A DNA stretch of 64,000 nt, from assembly GCA_022606135.1 (NCBI GenBank), contig JABYQN010000011.1, positions 620,001 through 684,000 of the forward strand, read 5' to 3'. A program made the translations under genes and the position numbers. Under the pieces are notes generated by a model that saw nothing but the letters and a program-made list of their open reading frames with translations, did not search any database and had not been told where the DNA came from. Positions 54,989 through 64,000 of this stretch are shown piece by piece (the first letter of the stretch is position 1; each line of letters starts with the position of its first letter). The stretch comes from Fomes fomentarius (taxonomy: Eukaryota; Basidiomycota; Agaricomycetes; Polyporales; Polyporaceae).

Positions 54989-56408
54989 TAGCCGTAAACA
55001 TTCACCACCAGGATGAGCGCTCAGGAAGTTGAACATGGCTCACGACGACCGTGATTTCTCACTTCATCTCTGCCCTCTAGATGACCATATGTTGTCAAGC
55101 TTGTACTTAGAAGAACAACGGGAGCCCCGCCCGACCTGCATTCTGCCCCTCTAGAATTCTGTGAGCAAATGTTCTCGACTCATCCGTGATCATTCCTAGT
55201 ACTCGGGCGCTGTTCTCCTTGTGATCGGTTTCCTATTGTTCTATCATTTCAAAGATCGGATCGTCAGCGGTGAAATGCATGCACAGCGCCGAGGAACCGA
55301 GTATGGTGTCCGTTGTTCGCCCGCCAAAGAGCTGACGAAGCCCGGGATGTGATATGCAGTCCAGCCTCCGCCGGACGGTGCCTGCCCCCGCCTGACAGAT
55401 CCCAGCCGCGTCGGTATAAAACCAGAGCCAGTTGACGGACTGCTCTCTCCTCAGTACCACCATCATGTCCGCTCCCCCCTACAAGGCTCTTCTCTTTCAG
55501 AGTTGAGCTGCGCTCTCAGACACACGTCTATACGGCTACAGCTAGAGCGAGGGTGAAGACGTGGTACACCTCATCTAGTCCGTCCTGATACATTCGCGAC
55601 GGACTGTAGTGGACATGCTCATCTCTCAGGTGAGCTCTGACATGATCTCCGCTTTCTATCACTACTAACATGGGTAACGTGAACAGAGGGCTGTCCTGGA
55701 CGATCTGGCAGTTGTCATATCTTAAGTTCTCGTTCTCTTTAGACGGGAACAACGGCGTGCACCATTCCACATACCCCATCACCACCTCCTCTCATGGTGC
55801 ACATCGTACGGCATGGCTGACACTCATACCACGTATGTCTCATACGTTTTGTGTACTCCGAATGTTGCCTCAGACCATCCCCTTCTAGTATCATGAGCAT
55901 GCTCAAGAGTCATAGCCAGCCGCCCCGTCGAGTATAAGCCCACCTGGTGGCATCCGACGTTCGCGTCGCGTACTGCTCAGGCTCCTGCCGCTCCCAGTAA
56001 GCCGTTCCAATTGGACGCAGGGAGACAGGTAGATGAGTCAACGCCTTTCCGGTAAAGTCACCTGTCAGGGATGGGTGACTCGGACTGTGCGGAGCGTGCG
56101 CGGCGCATTGCAAGGCTGAGCCTCCCGCTGGTGAGTTGATTGTGGCTGCACATATATATATCGCAGACGCTAACTTAGCACACACAGTATGCGCCGGTAT
56201 CTAACGTTCTCGACCTCGACCGCAATGGATAGATCTGAACAGAGGTGAGTGATACCGCACGCCTACGTGCCTGACACCTTCGTTCTGTGTAGCACAGGCA
56301 GTATGAGTGGTCATGTAGATTAGTAGTACTATTCACCTTGTACTAGACGTAGTCCGATCGAATATAATTCCATCTTATGTCTTGCGAGTACGGCGGTCAC
56401 ATCACTCC
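54989..56408 (+). repeat. Block X, right copy (inverted relative to 6.84-8.22 kb)
   Basis: A gene-like layout is visible on the plus strand: TATA box GGTATAAAACC near 55413, start ATGTCCGCTCCCCCCTAC at 55464, splice-like signals, and MGNVNRGLSWTIWQLSYLKF at 55670. WWHPTFASRTAQAPAAPSKPFQLDAGRQVDESTPFR-stop and SHLSGMGDSDCAERARRIARLSLPL follow at 55950-56130, then a last piece with LDRNG near 56220. Frame breaks and the shared TAA argue that it does not encode the ancestral protein. Family unknown. Confidence 0.8.
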
Positions 56409-58222
56409 GCTGAACAGATACTAGACACCTGGCACAACGAGCAACTTCATTCTGCCGAATGTAAGGGCTGCCAGTGGGCTGATCTCGAACATCGAATGAG
56501 TTACTAGCGAACTGGGGTGACGGCTGAACGAGTATGGACTTTGTCCCGCTGACAATCGGAACGTCGTGGACGAGACCATGCCGAACACTTCAGGAGGACA
56601 TCCCTTTAGAGTGCATTGCCGTGCCTGCTGTCGCAGTTATCCAAGCTTCCGCGCACGGCGGTAAACAGCATGCGGAGAACTCTGGGCACAGCGACGTCGA
56701 CCATGTCGAAGGCACGATGTGAGCCACCGTGTGCCGTTCAACTTCAGCCTAGGTGGTACTCTCCAACAAACTCCATGACGCAACCTTGTTCGTGCCTCAA
56801 GGCAACAAGCACTTCATATCCGCATGCTGCTGCTGGCCCGGGAACGTGCAACCTCGGAGGTATGCCGTCACTGGAATTCGGGGAAAATGCAAGTCCGACG
56901 GTGGTCACATGACAGGGGTGGAGAGAAGTGCTAAGTTGAGCCCATGCTCACTCGCCATGATACCCGACTCGACATTCCATAACCTCCACGTGTGTTACAC
57001 CGTACGTCCTTGTGAAGATGTGAACGTGGCTATTTCATGTCTCTTTGTAGAGTACTGGTAGAATTTGTGTTCAACGAGAAGCTCATGGTACGACCCGGGC
57101 GCCGGTGCATCATTCAACACGTTGTGCTCACCAATGAGGTTATCCAAAGGTTATCCTCCATGGAGAAGTTATATTCTCTGACCTTGCCAGTATGGATAAG
57201 CTTCTCCACAGTGACGTCCTATAGAATGCGAGGAACTAGAGTCTACACGGCTCGGAGTTAGAGCCGCATGGAGGGCGCAGGCGTATTTGAAGATGCATGA
57301 TATGCACAACGCCGTAGCTTGCGAATGAAGTCGGTTCTTGTGACTAAAGGGGGGATTTGCCGTGTCTTTTTCTGTTTACATCTATGGGACCTTGTTGGAC
57401 TCACCCGATCGTATGCCTCGCCGAGAACATGCGGTATGCCAATCATGTGCTCCGTTCAAGCGGGACTTGTATGCGGGGCCTGGATGCGGGACCACCAGTG
57501 AAGTATCTGAATAGTTAAGCTAGAGGGTATGTGCAAGCATCTGCGAGCATGTAGTAAGAAACTCTGGCCCTGTCGAGGAGTCTGTCATACGACGGGATAT
57601 GACAAGGGCAGAGGGGAGACAACAGCAGCGTGCGAAACCTTACTGAGACCCCGAGTACTCCGGTCCCAATCACCCTCCACCAGCGTCTACTGATATATCT
57701 AGTAACCCCAGCTGGTGTCATTCTCTGACAATGCCAATGCCGTGCTTAGTATGTGCGAAAATAGCCTCTTTCCGTAATCATTGCCTCCAGAGCAGCACCG
57801 TGTCGTACCGCCCAGAATATAGAAACGGTCAAAGACTGTCAAGCGGCCCCACTACCCAGAGCTTGCAGTGATCCCAATGGACTCATCAGTGCGGATATCG
57901 CCCCGGCCCACTGTGAGCTACACACACGCTGTAAATGGCCCTAAGCACCATTGGTTGTGACAAACCTCGGCTGGTCATGCTAATCAGTCGCCCGTTCCTG
58001 TCAGGTGGTCTCCTCCCTGGTCCTTTCGGTAGAAATCCAACAGCACCAGCAACACGGCGGCCGTCAATCCACGCCGGCAACATGCTCTTCATGCCTGGCT
58101 TGAAGAGCATAACAACCCAACCATAGGGTGCCATTCTTTGCCATTCCCCTTCCCCACCTCCTTCTGCAACGTCCACCGACTACTAGCACTCACTAGCAAG
58201 TAATAGGTCGGATCAATCGTCT
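56409..58222. other. Intergenic, no gene recognised
   Basis: About 1.8 kb. Frames on either strand are short (up to about 100 codons), with no domain or coherent splicing. Confidence 0.45.
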
Positions 58223-60061
58223 ATGCGAGGCCGAATGTCGAGACATCACTCCCAAGCTTCCATATTCATGTCACAAGCTCGTACCTCCGGAACGGCGGAT
58301 GTCGCCCATTCCCATCGCGATGCCGCCGTGTCACGCTTTCACGCCGACTCTCCCACACAATCACCAACCGCAAACACCAACCACCGACATGTCATCGCGG
58401 TTAGTGGGGCCGCCCACTGTCATGTCTGGAAGATGAGAAAAAACTGATAGTGTACTATTATTCAGAATCCTACGCCCGGTGCACTCAACCGCAATTTTCC
58501 GGTGATCAGCTCCAGTGCGCCACACATCAGCCCCACCCATCCTTTCCCAGATGTGCGCACGGCGGGCACGGTGCCGGTCCCAGGGAACCTCGATAGAGAA
58601 CATGCCTCGGTCACATTGATTCACAATTCATTCGGAAATCACTCAGCCTACGTTCCTCATAATGCTACAAGTATGCTTTCTGACCACATCATGATCTTTG
58701 TCACGGATGGAAATAATAACACATTGTCATCTCGCAGATGCCTCGTTGCATTCTAACAGCACACTTATCGGTGGGTGTGGACTATCACGCGGTAGCGGCA
58801 ACAGACACTGTCCCTACCCACCGTGCCGGCCTCGTGAGGCCCACCACCGCCAGCCACTACCAGACCATGGTTCCGAAATGTCCTCAGTGGGAACGCTTCA
58901 GACGGCGAGCAATGGTCAATTGACTTACGAAGGATTTCCATTGTCATCCCATCCCGCTGCCGTCACCCCGCGCCCCACGGCCGAACTATCTCCATCCCAA
59001 ACACGTTCGCCTCCATTCACCGCGTCAGTACCAACGTTCAACGGTGACAGGGGTGCTTCCCGCTCGACTTCTTTGATTTCCTTCCCCAACTCGCACACCT
59101 CCAATTCCGATGGCGCTTGCCCGTCATCAGATATATCGTATCACTCTTTACAGGTGCCCCCAAACGTTCCCTTCGCTCTAATTCCGTCTGCTCTTGGAGG
59201 GCCACCCCACTCCCTTCCTGCCACGCACACAGGCGCTCTCGATTCGACACACTCTTCCGAACACACTGTAGTCGGATCAGACACCTCCACCAGCCCTGCC
59301 ACCCATCTGCATTCGGAGACGCAGCGCCCCTCTGGAATCTCGCAGCCTCCATCCCGATTTCCACCGGGCATTGCTACCACTCATGGGCAAGTTGTTGGGC
59401 CCAGTAACGACTTGGACACGCTATCACAAGATTTCAGGCAGGGTGTTGTCGTATGTCCCGCCACTACTACAGCACTGTTCTGTTCTGACACTGTCATGCA
59501 ATGTGCTAGGAACCTCTGCAACTTCTGCCACAAGAGCGGTACAAGGGCGGGATCATGAGCAAAATAGGGCGTGGATACATGATCAACTACGGCCCCGGCG
59601 GCTTCAGCGTAAAAAGCGCACTGGAGAAGAGATTCGAGTATCTTCCAGACCACGAAAAGAGACCCCTGCGCTCGGGAGAGAAGCTACAACAGAAGATGAG
59701 CATTCGCTTCCTTGTACGTACTTTGCGCCCCATTCTCCATCATCTTGCCTTAGTTAACTCCGAGTCTGATGATGTAGTTTGATGGATATCCCTCGTACGA
59801 TCGTCAGGTCAACGTGGCTACTTCGAAGAGGGGCAAGAAGCTCCCTCTGACAAAGGGTAGCCTGGCTCACTTGTCGGCGAACGAGTTGATGAAGTGCTTG
59901 GTGTGTCCACTGCCAATTGACTGCGTTACCCGCTGCTTTGTGCTGACATCTCTTAGAAAGCGAACAATTGCACATACAGCCCCGCTGAACTCGTGCTGCT
60001 CTCTATCTATGTCGCCTCTAGCGGAAGTCTGCAACCAATCGTTGCCCGCAGGCGGATGTGA
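58223..60061 (+). CDS. Uncharacterised protein of a basidiomycete family, 508 residues
   Basis: Six exons splice in phase: 58223-58399, 58466-58670, 58738-59450, 59510-59713, 59778-59900, 59957-60061. The N-terminal two thirds are Ser/Pro/His/Thr-rich and disordered. The C-terminal 170 residues are ordered: ERYKGGIMSKIGRGYMINYGPGGFSVKSALEKRFEYLP, then MSIRFLFDGYPSYDRQVNVATSKRGKKLPLTKGSLAHLSANELMKCL and NCTYSPAELVLLSIYVASSGSLQPIV. That end resembles a conserved C-terminal segment (IQWPGYPxW..., LVLVSVHHVSxGSWQ) that I know from many uncharacterised agaricomycete proteins, including putative regulators with a long disordered N-terminus. No catalytic motif is visible. The consistent phase across six exons argues for a real gene. 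Confidence 0.75.
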
Positions 60062-60679
60062 TGAATGCCGGGGCTAACCGAGACTAATGCCGGACATCAT
60101 GTCCAAGGTTCATGGACTGCACGCTTTGGAAATGTCATCTATATACTTACTACTATCTATTCTTTGTTGGAGATACGCGCGGCACGGGCTCCCTTTCGCC
60201 TTTGACATCCCACTAGTATGCACTGGGACTTTATACAGAGTATAAGCTGGTCTTCTCACTTTCGTTCTCTGCATTATTAGCTATATAATATCATTATATC
60301 TTTGCCAGGAGCATCGCAGACTTCAGGCTGTCCTCTGTCGATGCCCCTCAGTCGCCGCATGACAAGTCTCCGCCTGCTCAGCACCAAGTATCAGATCATA
60401 CTAGAAATGCTAGTGGGCGCACTGCCAGCGATGCGGATTAGCTGACATACGGCTTGGAGGTGTATTAGAGGGGGAGAAACGAGGGTATGACGTGGTTCGA
60501 GTCACATATATGTACCTAACCTGATCATGAGCAGATCCAGACTAGGCAACGCATAGTCAAAGGGGCTGACGCCGTCTAGGATGATCATTCCTAGTCCGCC
60601 TCGACGATCACTGAGGCAGAGCAGGGCGTACTACGCGAACGCTTCAAGCTTGCATATCTCATACTCCGCACACTGTGCG
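60062..60679. other. Intergenic, no gene recognised
   Basis: Probable 3' flank of the preceding gene, then unassigned sequence before the kinase C repeat. Confidence 0.45.
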
Positions 60680-60897
60680 GTAAACACTGTCCAGAAACGC
60701 AGGGTTGGAAAGAACAGGGTTGGAAAGAAAAAAGTTGAGTGAGTGCAATTTGTATACTATTATACAGCATTACGTTGTATTGCGTTACAATCGAAACATA
60801 CTGTAAATTCTACGATGCAATACTATGCAGGGTATGAAGAAGGATGCAGGCTCGGCCGACAGGGTCCAGCACAGATCGGCACTGATGATTGCGCCGT

Positions 60898-62470
60898 CTA
60901 CAACGATACTTTGCGAGTCACCTTCTTCATCCCCTCGACGATCCGCGACAACGACCCGCGCCGCTTCTTACCCGCCTTCTCGCGCTTCAACTCCGCAAGA
61001 CGACGCGTGAGAGCCAGCGTGAAGTCCGCCTCCGGCATCTGCCTCACTGGGGTCTGACTAAGCTCCCAGATGTCCAGCGCGAAGTCCGGTACCAGGCCCA
61101 CGGGGTCAGCTGCGTACGACTCGGGAGTGATGGGGCCCTCGCTCGACTCGGGGCTCTCGCTTCCAGTGTCGCTGGGCTCCGAGTCGGACCATCCGCGCGA
61201 GCTTGCGTGCGGCGCGAGGGGAGTGACCGACCAGGTCTCCCCCACCACTACGTCGCTGCCAGACGGCGCCATGCTGACCTTGTGTGCGAGTGTCGCGGAC
61301 GCAGCGGCGGAGATGTCCTCCACGGCCATGATCATGAAGTCGGTCGAGAACGTCGTCGACAGCGCGATGGGCTGCAGCTCCCACCTGCCGTCCTGCTGGG
61401 AAGAGCGACCAGCGGGCTGGGAAACGTCGGTGATGTCGAACTCCTGCGACTCCTCAACGTCGCCGTAGGCCATCGCTGCGTCGTAGCACGCCGCCGTCAC
61501 AGCGGGCACGGCCTCGCGATGGAACGTGTCGAGGGCGAGGATCGCTTGGCGCAGCTCGGGGAGGGTGATGCGCGTCTCAGGGTTCAGGTCGAAGATGCGT
61601 CCCAGAATCGCCGCCGCCCCGAGCGAGATGTCCATGTTCTTGTGCAGCCACACCGCACCCTCCTGCATGTACATCCTGAAGCCGATGTCCTCCCTGGGCG
61701 ATGCGACGTGCCACGGGTTCCTCCCCGTTATGATGTTGCACAGGATGGAGCCGATCGCCCAGACGTCGTTTGGCTTGTTGCGGAAGGTCTTTATGTGGCG
61801 GTGGATGGCACGGCATTCTGGAAGAATCAGGACAAGGGGGTCAGTCTCGTGTAGCTTTGCGGGCATGATGGGCCTCCTCACCTGGACTCTCGTAGGATGG
61901 GCTCCCGTAGCCGAATTGGGAGCTGCAGCTGCTACGGGTCGACAGCCCGAAGTCGGCGAGGAACACCTGCGAGCCGTCGGCTGAACAGAGGATGTTCTCG
62001 GGCTTGAGGTCGCGGTGGGACACGCCCTTCTCGTGGCACGCCTCGAGTGCGTCGATGATTTGGAGGAAGGTGCGCTTGATGGCTGGGGTGTTGTGCAGGT
62101 ACGTGCCGCGCTCCGTGATCGCCGTGAGGAGGTCGCCGCCCGGGCAGAGGTCGAGGACTACGAATGTGTAGAATTCTTCCTCGATAACCGCGTGGAGGGA
62201 AACGACGTTCGGGAGGTCGGAGACGAGTTTGTGGTTCTCGAACTCGCGCTGTTGCTGGCGTGCGTAAACGGAGCCGCTTGGGTGGCGCAGGAGACACTTG
62301 ACCGCGTAGTGTGACGCGCCGTGGGGCTTGAAGGAGATGTCCTCCGCAAGGTAGACGACACCGAATGCGCCGCTGCCGATCTTCTCGAGTAGGCGAAGGT
62401 GGACGGGACCGCGGGAGATCGTGAAACCGGTGAAGTTTGGAAGGATTTCGCTCATCTGCGTATGCAGCAT
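60898..62470 (-). CDS. Ran1/Ksp1-like serine/threonine protein kinase, copy C
   Basis: Two exons on the minus strand (62470-61882, 61817-60898) encode 502 residues starting MLHTQMSEILPNF. Catalytic elements are complete, as in copies A and B (GSGAFGVVY, AVK, HRDLKPEN, DFG, SPE). In some places it agrees with A (YLAEDISFKPHG, HPSGSVYARQ) and in others with B (ENHKLVSD, IEEEFYTF, three extra tail residues), a mosaic that suggests gene conversion among the copies. Its own changes include NTPAIKRTF, STRSSCSSQ and EADFTLAL in the tail. The gene appears functional and faces the partial coiled-coil gene at 63812. Confidence 0.92.
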
Positions 62471-63811
62471 GGCGTCGGGTTTGAGGCGAATGCGAGTGAA
62501 CTGTGGTAACTGTATAGCGAGTGCGAGGTAGAGTGTGAGTGGGGTTCAAGTGGTCGAAGGGTCGAGTCAAATGACTGCGTCAATTTATGTGCTTACGAGG
62601 GTCGGGTGAGGAACGGGAAGAGGAGCTGACCCACCATTGCACAGGAAAGCCGAATTCACGATTGAGAAAGAGTCTGAGGTCTGCGGCATCCGCCCAGTCT
62701 CGATCGCCTCTACCCATGCGGAGCAGGTCAGTGTCTCTCAACTTGGAGTGCGGATGTACTGTCGCGTCTCCCGCCCGCCCAAACGGGGCCAGAAGATTCA
62801 GGCCGCCCTCTCCGAGGATGGTCTCAGGCCGATAGGGTATACCAACCTATCCCATCGCGCGCTGCAGTCTCCCAAGGCGGATACACAAGCGATCTTGCAT
62901 TGGCAATCAGCCCCGCCTGATGGACTGGTCGGCTTCAAGTCGACTGAGTAAGCCACTGTTGTAGATCGCTGGCCTCACGAATGATACGTGGGCTCCAGCG
63001 TGGTGTCACTGCCAATCAAGGCGATATCTTCTCGGTCGGTTTGTAGTGTAGTGATGATGCCAGAGTTGGAATGACGCGCTGTAACCGCATTGTCACAGTG
63101 ACCGTGACCTGCCCAATTCGGACTCGCATATCGATACCTCGTTTCTCCAGACGAACCAACGCCAGTACACGCCATTATAAGTGCGGATGAGTGGGTAGGC
63201 ATCCCATATTCACGTTAGACCCGCAGTTCGCCCGCTATTTGTGCTCCTCCTCCTCGCAATCGCGCGATCGGTATGTGGCCTAGTAGTCACTTAGAGGTTC
63301 ATATAGCAAGTGAATGACGGTGAGCGGAGTGGCGCAGACACGTGAGACAGTGTAGCAGGTAAAAATGGCGATGAGCAGGCTTATAGCTTATCCTCTCCAC
63401 TCAGGAGTCAGGGGGTATGTCGCTCCCCTATACTCAGTGGTATATACGCTCCCGAGCCAGCGTTTCAAGGCTCTCAGTCTGGCACCCCCGACGCTCACGC
63501 TTTCCCACTTCCACTTTCTTGCTCAGGCCGGTGCGGCGTGTGACGTCTCGACTCATATCCTTTACAACTTGGATACCTGATTCTACGCCCGCACGGTATT
63601 TATCCAGGTCACAATAGCATGGAGACGATGTACTCATGTCCGCCTCTCAGTTGTAATGACTCCCCGACCCAATGACATTGTCCAAAAACAGGCAAGGCCC
63701 AGGGTCATCCTCCGGGTCGAACGGCGCGGTCAGCCCCATATATTGGTTCTGCACACTCTTTCCCGTCAAACACTCTCCTCCTTGAATAAATCCGTTACGC
63801 TATCGTCGACC

Positions 63812-64000
63812 ATGTCAACTTCAGAACGTGAGTAATCACACAACATTGATCTTCATTCTCTCAACTTCTGGCCTGTAGATGATGTCGCTGTATTGATTCG
63901 CACGTTCGGCCAACGTGAGGATCCCAAACTCATGGTCCATCGTAATCCATCACCATCCGTTCTTTACGATGAAACTTGGCTTCGTCAAGTTATCAGGCAG
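63812..64000 (+). CDS. Start of coiled-coil protein gene, divergent partner of kinase C (partial)
   Basis: Exon 1 (63812-63827, 16 nt) and the beginning of exon 2 (from 63879) match the layout of the gene at 12875-13589: ATGTCAACTTCAGAAC followed by GTGAGT, acceptor CTGTAG, then a frame ending in ETWLRQVIRQ (ETWLRQVVKQ in the left copy). The residues between MSTSEH and ETWLRQV differ more from the left copy than the kinases differ from each other. The gene continues beyond the window. Confidence 0.7.

Larger units (their letters stand above)
60680..64000 (-). repeat. Block Y copy C (kinase, spacer, coiled-coil gene; cut by window edge)
   Basis: Inverted copy of 12.9-16.8 kb, including the spacer (63365-63580 matches the reverse complement of 13824-14045) and the promoter and first exons of the coiled-coil gene. 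The left flank near 60680-60740 is shared with copy B. Confidence 0.9.

Overview
The window comes from an intron-rich filamentous fungal genome, most likely an agaricomycete (basidiomycete) of the polypore type. The reasons are the dense short GT-AG introns (about 45-70 nt), genes of 3-14 exons on both strands, expanded secreted sedolisin peptidases, F-box/LRR-like proteins and a WW-domain membrane protein of mushroom-forming fungi. No database search was possible; families are recognised from motifs and gene models were spliced by hand, checking phase at every junction.

Left part (1-12.8 kb): the 3' end of an LRR/F-box-like gene, a 12-exon WW-domain gene with a four-helix membrane tail, the oligosaccharyltransferase subunit SWP1, then a run of three dead housekeeping genes: an ITPase (HAM1), a MAK5-type DEAD-box helicase lacking its Walker A region, and an RMD1/Sif2-type DUF155 protein with a nonsense codon and a 5-bp duplication. 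A 1.4-kb repeat (block X) lies between the first two.

Middle (12.9-50.3 kb): a coiled-coil gene and a Ran1/Ksp1-like protein kinase form a divergent pair (block Y). A dispersed cluster of S53 sedolisins (tripeptidyl-peptidase type) follows: four near-complete genes (17.3-19.75, 21.8-24.2, 32.7-35.0 and 44.1-46.3 kb) and a fifth decayed copy in two pieces (46.9-47.5 and 49.6-50.3 kb). Between them lie a tRNA-Cys, a broken F-box gene, a GH47 alpha-mannosidase, the spindle-checkpoint protein Mad3, actin-interacting protein AIP1, NAC subunit beta divergent from a GNAT acetyltransferase, and a second coiled-coil gene sitting between the two halves of the dead sedolisin.

Right part (50.5-64 kb): two further, highly similar kinase copies on the minus strand, copies of block X in the opposite orientation to the left one, an uncharacterised 508-residue gene, and at the edge the start of another coiled-coil gene that again faces a kinase. 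The X + Y module of the left side is therefore present in inverted form on the right, giving the window a large-scale inverted-repeat layout with the sedolisin cluster between the arms.

Functionally the secreted sedolisins would release tripeptides from external protein and the GH47 enzyme would trim mannose. SWP1, NAC, AIP1 and Mad3 are conserved single-copy-type genes. The main points of interest are the sedolisin cluster with its two kinds of C-terminal tail, the repeated kinase/coiled-coil pair, the block of dead housekeeping genes, and an odd array of a short motif in both orientations at 26.4-26.7 kb.
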